Assembly (NCBI RefSeq): GCF_001049755.1
Contig: NZ_CVLB01000001.1
Coordinates: 2,126,995 to 2,190,994 of the forward strand
Direction: 5' to 3'
DNA from: Brachyspira suanatina
Lineage (GTDB): Bacteria; Spirochaetota; Brachyspiria; Brachyspirales; Brachyspiraceae
DNA length: 64,000 bases
This document shows positions 7,827 through 16,886 of this stretch, one piece after another; the stretch's first letter is position 1; every line of letters starts with the position of its first letter. Under the pieces are notes generated by a model. It saw nothing but the letters and a program-made list of their open reading frames with translations. It was not told the origin of the DNA and did no database searches. A program made the position numbers and the translations under genes.

Positions 7827-9359
7827 CTATTCCAGTTTTCTCATTTGAGGGAAAAGAATAGTATCTCTAATGCTTGCCACATTCAAGAATAATATAGCCA
7901 TTCTGTCAATACCTATTCCAAGTCCGCCTGTAGGAGGAAGTCCGTATTCCAAAGCATTAATATAGTCTAAATCCATATCCATAGTTTCATCTTCACCGCG
8001 TGCTTTTGCTTTTAACTGCTCTTCAAATCTTTCTTTTTGATCTATTGGGTCATTAAGCTCACTGAATCCATTAGACATTTCCATTCCGCCTATAAATAAT
8101 TCATATCTCTCTGTAATATCAGGATTATCAGGATAAGATTTTGAAAGAGGAGAAACTGCTTTAGGATAGTTAATAACAAATGTAGGCTGTATCAATTTCT
8201 CTTCAACTTTTTCTTCAAATACTGCCACCATTACTTCCCATTTAGAAGGTTTAGTTTTAGAAGTATCTATTTCAACACCAACTGATTTAGCTTTCTCTAA
8301 TGCCTCATCATCTGACTGTATAGCATTGAAATCAAGTCCTGAATGCTCTTTAACCAAATCAACCATAGGTACTCTTGCAAACGGAGGCTTGAAATTAATC
8401 TCATAATCCTTATACTCTGAAGTGTATTTTCCATTTAATTTGAAACATACTTTTGAAAATACTTCCTCTACCAATTCCATAACTTTGTGGAAATTAGCAT
8501 AAGCCATATATGCTTCCATCATAGTGAACTCTGGATTATGTCTTGTAGATATACCTTCATTACGGAAATTTCTATTAAGCTCAAATACTCTGTCGAAACC
8601 GCCTACTACAAGTCTTTTCAAATAAAGCTCAGGTGCTATTCTCAAATATAATGTCATATCCAAAGTATTATGATGCGTGATGAAAGGTTTAGCCTTAGCT
8701 CCTCCAATTAAAGGGTGCATCATAGGTGTTTCTACTTCTAAAAAGTTATTTTCTATCATTACTTCTCTTATAGCAGAAATCATTTTTGATCTTTTAATAA
8801 ATGCTTCTTTAACATCATCATTCATTATTAAATCAACATATCTTTGTCTGTAGCGAAGTTCTGTATCTGTTAATCCATGGAATTTTTCAGGCAATGGATT
8901 AAGTGATTTAGTTAATAATTTTAATTCATTGGCATATATTGTAATTTCTCCTGTTTTAGTTTTAAAAACAGTACCTTTTACACCTACAATATCACCTATA
9001 TCTATTAATTTTTTGAATACTGTATTATAAAATTCATCGCCTACTTTATCTCTTTGTATATAAGCCTGAATAGTACCTGCTGAATCCTTTATAGTTAAAA
9101 ATGAAGACTTACCCATTACTCTATAAAGCATAATTCTTCCGGCAACAGCAACTTCAGTTTCATTCTTCTCTAACTCTTCAAATTTTTCTGCTATATCATG
9201 CGATTTATAAGTTACATCATAACTGTTTGGAAATGGGTTTATTCCCATACCTCTTAATGTGTTTAACTTCTCTCTTCTGTTTTCTTTTTCTGCATTTTTT
9301 TCTACACTAGTATTTTTTTCATTTTGTGTATTTTCAGAATTGTTTTGATTTTCTGACAT
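7827..9359 (-). CDS. lysS: Lysyl-tRNA synthetase, class II
   Basis: Charges tRNA-Lys in the cytoplasm. The 510-residue length is normal. After a Glu/Asn/Lys-rich N-terminal extension of about 30 residues comes an OB-fold anticodon-binding domain (VAVAGRIMLYRVMGKSSFLTI), then the class II core: motif 1 around FLEVETPMMHPLIGGAKAKPF, motif 2 FELNRNFRNEGISTRHNPEFTMME, and motif 3 GLPPTGGLGIGIDRM. ATG 9359 has a GAGGGA ribosome site 7 bases upstream. It is probably transcribed alone or as the first gene before the methyltransferase. Confidence 0.98.
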   Translation of the reverse strand: MSENQNNSENTQNEKNTSVEKNAEKENRREKLNTLRGMGINPFPNSYDVTYKSHDIAEKFEELEKNETEVAVAGRIMLYRVMGKSSFLTIKDSAGTIQAYIQRDKVGDEFYNTVFKKLIDIGDIVGVKGTVFKTKTGEITIYANELKLLTKSLNPLPEKFHGLTDTELRYRQRYVDLIMNDDVKEAFIKRSKMISAIREVMIENNFLEVETPMMHPLIGGAKAKPFITHHNTLDMTLYLRIAPELYLKRLVVGGFDRVFELNRNFRNEGISTRHNPEFTMMEAYMAYANFHKVMELVEEVFSKVCFKLNGKYTSEYKDYEINFKPPFARVPMVDLVKEHSGLDFNAIQSDDEALEKAKSVGVEIDTSKTKPSKWEVMVAVFEEKVEEKLIQPTFVINYPKAVSPLSKSYPDNPDITERYELFIGGMEMSNGFSELNDPIDQKERFEEQLKAKARGEDETMDMDLDYINALEYGLPPTGGLGIGIDRMAILFLNVASIRDTILFPQMRKLE

Positions 9360-9729
9360 TAAATTATCCCTCTTAAATTATTTGTTATTTGTAATGAAAT
9401 AACATGAAAAATATTGCTATAAATATATATTAAAAACAAAAAAAATTCTATAAAAAATTAACATTATTAAATATAAATATAACTAATCTATGTTTTAATA
9501 AAGCATTTATAACCATATTATATTTTAATGTTTCATTAGTAATATTTAAAATATAATAAAACTCATTAAGCCTATTAATAAATCATATAATTGTATAAAA
9601 AAATAAAATACTAAATAAAAATTAAATTAACAAAAATTGCAAAGTGATAAAATAGAGTAAATAATTTTAATAGATACTTGTAATTTTTATAATTATATTT
9701 ATGATATTAAAAAATCATTATTGAAAAAG
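9360..9729. other. Divergent intergenic region
   Basis: About 370 very AT-rich bases between the starts of lysS and the DUF3592 gene. I see no repeat, RNA gene or convincing operator. It presumably holds the two divergent promoters. Confidence 0.5.
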
Positions 9730-10200
9730 ATGTATTATTATTACCATATGAATAATAAATTAAAAATTATAAAATATAAGGCTATACTATTTTTTATAGG
9801 AATGATATTTTTATCAGCATCATTCATTATAATCTATCTTCATTTTAGATTTAATAATGAAGATATAATTAAAGTAAATGCCAATGTAGAAAGTATTGAG
9901 CATTATGAATACGGAATCATCAAAAAACAAAAATTTGCAAATATAATTTATAGTTTCACTTATGAAGGAAAAGAAATAATACTTACAAACTCATATTTGG
10001 AAGATTCATACAAAGGTATTTCTGTAAATTCAAAAACTGAAATATTATACGATAAAACAAACAACACTATAGTAACCAAGCCAAGAATATATACATTAGT
10101 TATAGCATTCATATTTATAATATTAGCAATGGCTGTAATAGTATTTGCATTTAAATTAAAACAAAATAATATATATGTATGGCCTACACTAGATAAGTAA
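9730..10200 (+). CDS. DUF3592-like two-helix membrane protein
   Basis: A small membrane protein of about 156 residues. Helix 1 spans about residues 15-35 (IKYKAILFFIGMIFLSASFIII) and helix 2 is near the C-terminus (TLVIAFIFIILAMAVIVFAF). Between them is an extracytoplasmic beta domain: VNANVESIEHYEYG, IIYSFTYEGKEIILTN, then SKTEILYDKTNNTIVTK. This order (xxYxYxVdGkxy ... vxYdPxnp) is that of DUF3592. The start is unsure: ATG 9730 is used here, TTG 9721 and ATG 9748 are alternatives, and none has a good ribosome site. The function of the family is unknown. Confidence 0.7.
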   Translation: MYYYYHMNNKLKIIKYKAILFFIGMIFLSASFIIIYLHFRFNNEDIIKVNANVESIEHYEYGIIKKQKFANIIYSFTYEGKEIILTNSYLEDSYKGISVNSKTEILYDKTNNTIVTKPRIYTLVIAFIFIILAMAVIVFAFKLKQNNIYVWPTLDK

Positions 10201-10229
10201 AAATATAGGTTTATTCTATAATAATATAA

Positions 10230-11000
10230 TTAGTTAATATAAAATTCATAATCTTTTGCTTTAGAGCATGATTTTCTCAAAGCAAAATGAACTAGAGTTA
10301 ACATAATCTTACTAATATATTTAGCTGATGAATTACATATTGAAATGCACCTCATACAGGATATGCATTTATTTTTATCAATTATTTTAGGATTATTAAT
10401 ATCTATTGCCTGAACTGGGCATTTCTTAGCACATAATTTACAATCATTGCATTTGCTTTTAGTTTTTGGCACTAATAATACTTTACTTATTTGTCTATAT
10501 GGACGATTACCTTTTAATTTATGTTCATCTAAAACTTCAGAAGCATTTATTATTTTATCAGCAAATTCTTTGAGTTTAGCTATATCATTTTCATCTGGTC
10601 TATTATAGGCATATTTATAAGCTATGGAATGTTTAGCAATTGCAGCTACAGCAGAAGTAACTTTAAAATTTAACTCTTTCGCTATGTCATAAAGTTCAAT
10701 TAAAGTATCTTCATAATCTCTATTACCATAAACAGATATAATAACAGTATTAGCTCTATTACCTTTTATTTGAGATATACGCTTTGATGCTATTTCAGGA
10801 ACTCTGCCTGCATAAGAAGGTACTGCAATGACAACAATATCATCTTGAGATATTTTTACGCTTGAAAAATCCATACTATAATCAGTTAAATCAACTTTTT
10901 CTATACTGCTGTTAGTTTTTTGGCTGATTTCTGAAGCAATTGCATCGGCAACCTTTTTTGTTCCGCCTGTTGGGCTAAAAATAATTTCATATATCTTCAT
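10230..11000 (-). CDS. EFR1-type flavodoxin-ferredoxin fusion
   Basis: A 256-residue electron-transfer protein. The N-terminal half is a flavodoxin fold with the FMN phosphate loop FSPTGGTKKVADAIA and the second loop VPSYAGRVPEIA. The C-terminal part has two 4Fe-4S cluster motifs, CNDCKLCAKKC and CISCMRCISIC, each with one more Cys-Pro/Asn-type site. This arrangement defines the EFR1-type ferredoxins of anaerobes. I chose ATG 11000, with GGAG 8 bases upstream; the upstream in-frame TTG at 11012 overlaps that ribosome site. It stands alone between a converging DUF3592 gene and the ankyrin cluster. The partner reductase is unknown. Confidence 0.88.
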   Translation of the reverse strand: MKIYEIIFSPTGGTKKVADAIASEISQKTNSSIEKVDLTDYSMDFSSVKISQDDIVVIAVPSYAGRVPEIASKRISQIKGNRANTVIISVYGNRDYEDTLIELYDIAKELNFKVTSAVAAIAKHSIAYKYAYNRPDENDIAKLKEFADKIINASEVLDEHKLKGNRPYRQISKVLLVPKTKSKCNDCKLCAKKCPVQAIDINNPKIIDKNKCISCMRCISICNSSAKYISKIMLTLVHFALRKSCSKAKDYEFYIN

Positions 11001-11205
11001 ATAAAACTCCAAATATAATTTAATTAATTATAATTAACTTTATAAATATTATCTTTAATTAAAAATATTGTAACATATATTATTACAACTATAATAACAT
11101 ATTTTATTGTAATGTCAATAATTACAACTAATTTTTTAAAACGCTATTTTTAAATAGTAGGCTGTTTTATATAAATAAAATAATTTTTATTTTATTAATT
11201 TTTTA

Positions 11206-11246
11206 ATAAAAAAACAGCTGAGAACTTCATCATCGGTTATCAGCTG
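11206..11246 (-). terminator. Terminator of the first ankyrin gene
   Basis: CAGCTGATAAC pairs with GTTCTCAGCTG on the minus strand around a short loop, followed by seven T. It is a member of the AGCTGATAAC hairpin family seen after the other ankyrin genes. Confidence 0.8.
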
Positions 11247-11276
11247 CTCGTTTATCACTTTAAAATATTATTTATA

Positions 11277-12368
11277 TTATTTTTCTAACTCTAATATATC
11301 ATCATAGCCTTTTTCTCTAGCTATATCAAATACAGTCTTATTTTCCTTATTTACAACTGTAGTATCTGCTCCTTTCTCTATTAAAAGTTTAACAAGCTCT
11401 GTTTTTCCATTGTCAATAGCCTGAAGCAGTAAAGGATAACCATCTTCTGAAGGTATAGGAGTATTTACATCGGCACCTTGCTCTATTAAATACTTTGCCA
11501 TTTCTGTATCACTATTATAAAGAGTACTAGCCAATAATGAAATATTTACATTTGGATAGTATTCTTTAAGTTCATATTTCATAGCAGGATCAATACCTTT
11601 TGAAACTAAATATTTTACTATATCCAAACAGCCTGACTGAACAGCATAACGAATTAAAGGATAGCCATAATTATCAACATAATTTATATCAGCTCCATAT
11701 TCAGCAAGCATTTTTAATTTTTCTAAATCACATTTTGATTCGTCAACTCCAATTGTGTCAAGTAATATAGGAACAGGTTCTTCCCAGCCGTACTCGACAT
11801 CTACTTCAGCACCTGCATCTAATAATTCTTTCATTATTTTTAAACTATTTTCATTTGTAGACATTACTGCTGAATATAAAGCATCAATATTTCCTTCTCC
11901 CCTAAAATTAACATTTGCCCCTCTTTTTATAAACTCTTTTACAAGTTCTAAATATCCTTTTGCAGAAGCTGTTTTTAATGGACTATCATTATCAACATAA
12001 GTCTGATCAACATTAACACCATAAGAAAGTAATTCTGTAACCATTTTTTTATCACCGTATTGTAATGCCATTATTAAACTTCTTTCTCCATGTTTCTCTT
12101 CAAAGCTTTTTAAAGACTCTGCATCCTTTACATTTTTAAGATCATTAAAAGCCTCTAAATCCCATCCTGGTACTTCACTAATTTCGGCAGTATCAGTATT
12201 AATTTCTTCAGTATTATTATCTTCAACATATTCATCATTATTAGATATTTCTGTATTATTGGAATTAATTGCGTTAGTATCTGTAGTTACTTCTGTATTA
12301 TCAGTTTTTTTAGAATTACAGCTTATTATACTAATTAACATTAAAGCAGTTATAATTAATTTTTTCAT
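11277..12368 (-). CDS. Ankyrin-repeat lipoprotein 1
   Basis: A 363-residue lipoprotein. The signal MKKLIITALMLISIISC (Cys17) is followed by a low-complexity Asn/Thr/Glu linker of about 50 residues, then about seven ankyrin repeats with the usual consensus pieces (SPLKTASAKGYLELVKEFIKRGANVN, ALYSAVMS, YPLIRYAVQSGCLDIVKYLVSKG, GKTELVKLLIEKGADTTVVNKENKTVFDIAREKGYDDIL). Anchored outside the cytoplasm, it should act as a protein-binding scaffold. The partner is unknown. Its C-terminal third is nearly identical to that of the ankyrin gene at 14416-15585, so they are recent paralogues. Confidence 0.92.
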   Translation of the reverse strand: MKKLIITALMLISIISCNSKKTDNTEVTTDTNAINSNNTEISNNDEYVEDNNTEEINTDTAEISEVPGWDLEAFNDLKNVKDAESLKSFEEKHGERSLIMALQYGDKKMVTELLSYGVNVDQTYVDNDSPLKTASAKGYLELVKEFIKRGANVNFRGEGNIDALYSAVMSTNENSLKIMKELLDAGAEVDVEYGWEEPVPILLDTIGVDESKCDLEKLKMLAEYGADINYVDNYGYPLIRYAVQSGCLDIVKYLVSKGIDPAMKYELKEYYPNVNISLLASTLYNSDTEMAKYLIEQGADVNTPIPSEDGYPLLLQAIDNGKTELVKLLIEKGADTTVVNKENKTVFDIAREKGYDDILELEK

Positions 12369-12453
12369 TTAATTACCCCTTAATTATTATTTTTTATTAT
12401 CATATCACAACTAAATATAAAAGTAAAGAAAACATTAATTTCTTATTGCTGCT

Positions 12454-12583
12454 AGCGATAAACTTATTATTATATATAAAAAATCTCGCCTTAAAATATC
12501 TATCAGCTAAAGCTGACAGATGCTCGATTTTTTATTTTTAAATATAGCTGACAACTAAAGTTATCAGCTGCTCGTTTATCGCT
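12454..12583. repeat. Structured dispersed repeat, copy 1
   Basis: An outer stem AGCGATAAAC (12454-12463) pairs with GTTTATCGCT (12574-12583) and encloses two hairpins: ATCTATCAGCT/AGCTGACAGAT (about 12498-12521) and AGCTGACAAC/GTTATCAGCT (12546-12569). Copy 2 lies at 15670-15800 with about 200 bases of near-identical context. Copy 3 is at 49590-49649. Confidence 0.88.
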
Positions 12584-12690
12584 TTAAAAATATATTAATA
12601 AATAATTCATATTAATTATATTAGCAATAATAAAAAATAATAATTTATCATTATACTGTATATCAATTAAAAAATATATAACCTATTTTA

Positions 12691-13050
12691 TATACCTAAA
12701 CAAGTGTATTTTGTCAATTTTAATATTTTTTATATGAATTATCAACTTTTTTGTCGCTCAAAAAAGTTGCTGCCACAGGCACGCTTCGCGAAAAAGCATA
12801 TACTACAGCTTAATATTTTAAGAATATATATTAAATGTATGGTAATACATAAAATTTAGGTTAAAAATGCAGTCTTTCGCGAAGCGTATCCGAGCCTGTC
12901 GAGGATATAGGTTCTCGCTGCAGGCGGGCTTCGCCTTGGTTACAAAAAGAACTGGGGATGTTATGAAATACGGTGGGAAAAAGAACAATAAAAAATTGAC
13001 AAACTTAAAATTTTTCATTACATATCAAGTACTTTTGAAACAAGTTTATT
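12691..13050. repeat. GC-rich composite dispersed repeat, copy 1
   Basis: It begins with TATACCTAAACAA then TTTGTCAATTTTAA. Next comes a GC-rich block B (12740-12796, ending GGCACGCTTCGCGAAAA), an AT spacer, and a GC-rich block A in reverse (12868-12957, reverse complement CCCCAGTTCTTTTT to GACTGCATTTTTA). It ends near TTGACAAACTTAAAA and TCAAGTACTTTTGAAACAAG. The same two blocks recur, inverted as a unit, at 22876-23256. Block A and the final 21 bases recur at 37671-37837. Confidence 0.85.
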
Positions 13051-13060
13051 ATTGCTGTTA

Positions 13061-13095
13061 ATAAAAAAAAAGCTGACAATTAAATCTGCCAGCTG
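13061..13095 (-). terminator. Terminator of the second ankyrin gene
   Basis: On the minus strand AGCTGGCAGA pairs with TTGTCAGCT across a short loop and is followed by eight T. Next to it, 13111-13160 carries a GC-richer TTGTTATGCTCGCC segment shared with the repeat at 41024-41091. Confidence 0.75.
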
Positions 13096-13164
13096 CTCAA
13101 TTTTTTATTTATTGTTGTTATGCTCGCCACCTGTAAGGGTGCCTACTCGGTCGGCTCACTTATA

Positions 13165-14238
13165 TTATTTTTTTAAAGCCACAATCTCATCATAGCTTTG
13201 TTCTTTAGCTAAATCAAAAATTGTTTTTCCGTCTTTATCAACAACAGAAGTATCTGCCCCTTTCTCTATCAAAAGTTTAAGAAGTTCAATATTTTCAGAT
13301 CTAAGAGCAACAAATATTAAAGGTAAACCAGAAACACTATCAGTTTGAGTATTAATATCAGCACCTTGTTCTATTAAATATTCTGCTATTTCTGTAGTTT
13401 TATTTCTTACTGCAGCATTAAGTAATGAATAACTTTTACCTGAGTATGAATAACCATTAGTATATGTCATAGCAGGGTCAACACCTTGAGAAACTAAATA
13501 TTTTACTATATCAATACATCCTTGAGAAATAGCAACAGCAATTACGGGGCCATACTCAAAATTTGAATAATTTATATCTGCTCCATGTTCTGTAAGTAGT
13601 TTAACTTTTTCTAAATTGCATCTTCCTATTATAGCAACATTTAATATATTATCTTTATTTTCTTCTTTAGTACCATAAATAATACCAGTGTCTGCTCCTG
13701 CATTTAATAGTTCCTTTACTACTTCCAAATGATAATTTTTTTCAGACTCTACTGCATAATATAAAGCGTCTATATCTCCTTCTTCTTCTCTAAAATTAAC
13801 ATCAGCACCTTGTTGGATAAGTTCTTTTACAAGTTTCAAATATCCCTTTTCTGAAGCTAATTCTAAAGGAGTTCTACTATCATTATCATCTTTCATATTT
13901 ACATCAGCACCATAAGATATTAATTCAATAGCCTTTTCTTCTGTAGGAAATTTATCAATAGCAAATACTAAAGAAGATTTACTCGGATTTTTTGACTGCC
14001 ATTCATCGAAAGAATTTTTATCTTTTATAGAATCAATTTCATTAAATAATTTTTCTTCCTCTTCTAACATTGTAGTTTTGTATATATCCCACATATCATT
14101 AGAAGCATATCCCTGATAGATTTCATTATTATTATTATTTACTTCTGAATTATTTATTTTTTCGCTTTTACCAGATCCGCAGCTTATTATATTTATTATA
14201 CTGATTAATATAAAAGCTATTATAATTATTTTTTTCAT
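13165..14238 (-). CDS. Ankyrin-repeat lipoprotein 2
   Basis: About 357 residues. I chose ATG 14238, which has GGAG 8 bases upstream, over the in-frame ATG at 14250 that overlaps the ribosome site. The hydrophobic signal ends at IISCGSG, giving the lipidated Cys. About seven ankyrin repeats follow from near residue 75, for example TPLELASEKGYLKLVKELIQQGADVNFRE, DALYYAVES, GPVIAVAISQGCIDIVKYLVSQGVDP, and a final repeat ELLKLLIEKGADTSVVDKDGKTIFDLAKEQSYDEI. It is the middle of three tandem copies on the minus strand and the most divergent of them. Confidence 0.92.
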   Translation of the reverse strand: MKKIIIIAFILISIINIISCGSGKSEKINNSEVNNNNNEIYQGYASNDMWDIYKTTMLEEEEKLFNEIDSIKDKNSFDEWQSKNPSKSSLVFAIDKFPTEEKAIELISYGADVNMKDDNDSRTPLELASEKGYLKLVKELIQQGADVNFREEEGDIDALYYAVESEKNYHLEVVKELLNAGADTGIIYGTKEENKDNILNVAIIGRCNLEKVKLLTEHGADINYSNFEYGPVIAVAISQGCIDIVKYLVSQGVDPAMTYTNGYSYSGKSYSLLNAAVRNKTTEIAEYLIEQGADINTQTDSVSGLPLIFVALRSENIELLKLLIEKGADTSVVDKDGKTIFDLAKEQSYDEIVALKK

Positions 14239-14353
14239 AAAATACTCCATAATGATTATTGTTTACTATAATATCATAAGTAAATATAAAAGTAAATAAA
14301 ATACTAATTACCATTATACTGTATATAACAAATCAATTAAAAATATGTTGTTA

Positions 14354-14386
14354 ATAAAAAAAGTTGACAACTAAAGTTATCAGCTG
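14354..14386 (-). terminator. Terminator of the third ankyrin gene
   Basis: On the minus strand GCTGATAAC pairs with GTTGTCAAC around TTTA, followed by a T-rich tail. Same hairpin family as after the other ankyrin genes. Confidence 0.75.
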
Positions 14387-14415
14387 CTCGTTTATCACTT
14401 TAAATATTATTTATA

Positions 14416-15585
14416 TTATTTTTCTAAAGCTAATACATCATCATAGCCTTTTTCTCTGGCTATATCAAATACTGTCTTCTTTTCCTTATTTACAACTGTA
14501 GTGTCTGCTCCTTTCTCTATTAAAAGTTTTACGAGTGATGTATTTCCATTTTCAATAGCAGTCAATATTAAATTTACAGCTTCTTTGCTATTATCTTTAT
14601 AATTTGAAGTCATATCATTTTCCATATAATTATCAATAATAGCTTTAGTATTTACATCAGCACCTTTATCTATTAAATATTCTGCTATTTTTGTATCATT
14701 ATTATTAACTGTAGCAACTAATAAAGAAAATGGTATATTTCTATAATCTGTATATTTCATTGTAGGATCAATGCCTTTTTCAACTAAATATTTCACTATA
14801 TCAAAACGTTCGCGTCTAATAGCATTAACAATAAAAGGCTCTCCTCTATCATTAACTTTGTCTATATTAGCACCATTTTCTACAAGTGTTTTAAATATTT
14901 CAAAATTATTATAATATAAACTTCTGTCTAATATAGTAAAATTGCCTTCCTCGGGATCTGAATAAAGAATATTAGGATTTGCTCCAGAATTTAATAGAAC
15001 TTTAACTAATTCTAAACTATTTTTATTATTAGCATTAACAGCATAAAATAAAGAATCCGCAGATATATTACCTCTTGAATCTAATTCTCTTGCATTAACA
15101 TCAGCATTATGATTTATAAGTTCTATAGCTAGTTTTACATATCCGTTAATTGAGGCATTCATTAAAGGAGTAAGCCCACTAAAATCTTTTTGATTGACAT
15201 CAGCACCATAAGATATTAATTCAATAGCTTTTTCTTCTGTAGGATAATAATCAATAGCAAACTTTATAGGTGTTTGATCTGTATATTTTGACTGCCATTC
15301 ATCTAAAGAGGCTTTATCTTTTATAAGATTAAAATCTGCAATAACTTGTGAATATTTTTCAGCTGATGAAGCACTATAATAAATATTAGTGGCATATCCT
15401 TCATACTCTTTTGTATTGCTTTCTAGTGTATTGGTATTAATTACAGAAGTTAATTTAGTATCGGTTTCTACATTATTTGTATTAACGGCATTAGTATTTG
15501 CAGTTACTTCTGCATTATCGTTTTTTTTAGAATTACAGCTTATTATACTGATTAATATTAAAGCTGTGATAATTATTTTTTTCAT
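14416..15585 (-). CDS. Ankyrin-repeat lipoprotein 3
   Basis: About 389 residues. ATG 15585 with AAGGA 9 bases upstream is preferred to the in-frame ATG at 15603. The signal MKKIIITALILISIISC gives the lipidated Cys17. An Asn/Thr-rich linker (VNTNNVETDTK) follows, then ankyrin repeats from about residue 110 (TPLMNASINGYVKLAIELINHNADVNARE, EPFIVNAIRRERFDIVKYLVEKGIDP, TSLVKLLIEKGADTTVVNKEKKTVFDIAREKGYDDVL). Both the lipoprotein signal and the last repeat are almost identical to ankyrin lipoprotein 1, pointing to a recent duplication that also copied the upstream region. The binding partner is unknown. Confidence 0.92.
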   Translation of the reverse strand: MKKIIITALILISIISCNSKKNDNAEVTANTNAVNTNNVETDTKLTSVINTNTLESNTKEYEGYATNIYYSASSAEKYSQVIADFNLIKDKASLDEWQSKYTDQTPIKFAIDYYPTEEKAIELISYGADVNQKDFSGLTPLMNASINGYVKLAIELINHNADVNARELDSRGNISADSLFYAVNANNKNSLELVKVLLNSGANPNILYSDPEEGNFTILDRSLYYNNFEIFKTLVENGANIDKVNDRGEPFIVNAIRRERFDIVKYLVEKGIDPTMKYTDYRNIPFSLLVATVNNNDTKIAEYLIDKGADVNTKAIIDNYMENDMTSNYKDNSKEAVNLILTAIENGNTSLVKLLIEKGADTTVVNKEKKTVFDIAREKGYDDVLALEK

Positions 15586-15669
15586 AAAACATTCCTTAAT
15601 CATTATTGTTTGCTATAATATCATAAGTAAATATAAAAGTAAATAAAATACTAATTTCTTATTGCTGCT

Positions 15670-15800
15670 AACGATAAACTTATTATTATATATAAAAAAT
15701 CTCGCCTTAAAATATCTATCAGCTAAAGCTGACAGATGCTCGATTTTTTATTTTTAAAATATAGCTGACAACTAAAGTTATCAGCTGCTCGTTTATCGCT
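15670..15800. repeat. Structured dispersed repeat, copy 2
   Basis: Near-identical to 12454-12583: outer stem AACGATAAAC/GTTTATCGCT, two inner hairpins, and shared flanks TTCTTATTGCTGCTA on the left and TTAGCAATAATAAAAAATA on the right. It lies between the divergent starts of ankyrin genes 3 and 4, so this copy cannot be a simple transcription terminator for either. It fills most of the 337-base gene-free gap 15586-15922. Confidence 0.88.
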
Positions 15801-15922
15801 TTAAAAATATATTAATATATAATTTATATTAATATATTAGCAATAATAAAAAATATATTGACAGAATATACCAATATACTGTATAATCAAAAACCTAATA
15901 CTAGGTTAAAAAGAGGTTTATG

Positions 15923-16795
15923 ATGAAAGTATTATGTATTATTATATTTATTATTAGTTCGTGCATTTCTTATGCTCAAGTGAGTGATGATTTTAAAAAT
16001 TTAGCGACAACAAATAAAGAATCAGCATTATACAAATCAGTAATATCAGAAAATATTGATGAGTTTAAATATGTAATTGAAAATATTGAAAACAATAAAG
16101 AATATATAACTTACTCTATAACAAACATTGAAACATGGTATAACTATATACCCAATTTAAGCACTAATAGTTTCTCTAATTTCGTAAAAGTTTTATTAGA
16201 TAATGGAATGGATATTAACGAATCTGGAAAAAATCTTATACTTGATGTAAGTAAGTCCTACAATTCACATCGTCAACCTAAATTCGGAGCAAGTGAAATT
16301 ATAGGAGTTCCAGATAGTAAATATAAAATTGAAACACTGATGAATCTCGGAGCAAATATTAATATACAAGATAATGACGGAAATGGTATACTTCACTATA
16401 TACTTTCCAGAGATAATATAGGAACAGAAGAATATGATATTTTTGAAATGCTTATAAAAAACGGAATCAATATTAATTTACAAAATAATGATGGAGATAC
16501 TGCACTTCATAAAATTTCATATAAAAAAGATAATGGGTATAGAAATATTGATATGGAAAAAAAAGTTATATCTCTTTTTATAGAAAATAATGCAGATAAA
16601 AACATAAAAAATAATAATGGAAAAAAAGCGTATCCCGGAGAATTTATATATAATATAAAATTAATTTTTAGTAATATATTTAATATATTATACTATATTT
16701 TTATAATTATAATTATAATTATAGTTGATATATTCTATTCTATATTCTATGTAATATCAGGATTTATTTACAATATAGCTAGATTTTTTAGATAA
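15923..16795 (+). CDS. Secreted ankyrin-repeat protein with a C-terminal membrane segment
   Basis: About 290 residues. Two tandem ATGs occur (15920 and 15923). The second is better spaced from the GAGG ribosome site. The N-terminus MKVLCIIIFIISSCISYAQ is a signal peptide, probably cleaved after SYA. Repeats are visible from about residue 85 (KVLLDNGMDINESG, ETLMNLGANINIQDNDGNGILHYIL, EMLIKNGININLQNNDGDTALHKI, SLFIENNADKNIKNNNGKKAY). The last 45 residues form a very hydrophobic helix (ILYYIFIIIIIIIVDIFYSIFYVI). Opposite in strand to the three ankyrin lipoproteins, it uses a membrane helix instead of a lipid anchor. Confidence 0.88.
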   Translation: MKVLCIIIFIISSCISYAQVSDDFKNLATTNKESALYKSVISENIDEFKYVIENIENNKEYITYSITNIETWYNYIPNLSTNSFSNFVKVLLDNGMDINESGKNLILDVSKSYNSHRQPKFGASEIIGVPDSKYKIETLMNLGANINIQDNDGNGILHYILSRDNIGTEEYDIFEMLIKNGININLQNNDGDTALHKISYKKDNGYRNIDMEKKVISLFIENNADKNIKNNNGKKAYPGEFIYNIKLIFSNIFNILYYIFIIIIIIIVDIFYSIFYVISGFIYNIARFFR

Positions 16796-16852
16796 TTTAT
16801 TTTTATACTGATTAAAATTATATATATTATTATTTTTTCATAGAACTAAAAT

Positions 16853-16886
16853 TATGATATAAATTTTTTATATCATAATTTTTCTA
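16853..16886. terminator. Hairpin terminator at the end of the first Rpn gene
   Basis: AATTATGATATA pairs with TATATCATAATT across an A/T loop, with T-rich and A-rich sides, between the convergent ankyrin gene and the Rpn gene whose stop lies inside the stem. In the second Rpn copy only the right arm is kept. Confidence 0.65.

Larger units (their letters stand above)
12369..13164. other. Repeat-filled intergenic region in the ankyrin cluster
   Basis: About 800 bases without a gene. From left to right it holds the promoter region of ankyrin gene 1, one full structured AGCGATAAAC repeat (12454-12583), an AT-rich gap, the GC-rich composite repeat (12691-13050), and the terminator of ankyrin gene 2. 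Short open frames here, on both strands at about 12818-13061, are artefacts of the GC-rich repeat. Confidence 0.8.

Noticed and set aside
12818-13061. Short open frames on both strands
   Set aside because: They lie wholly inside the GC-rich composite repeat and encode its hairpins, not a protein family.
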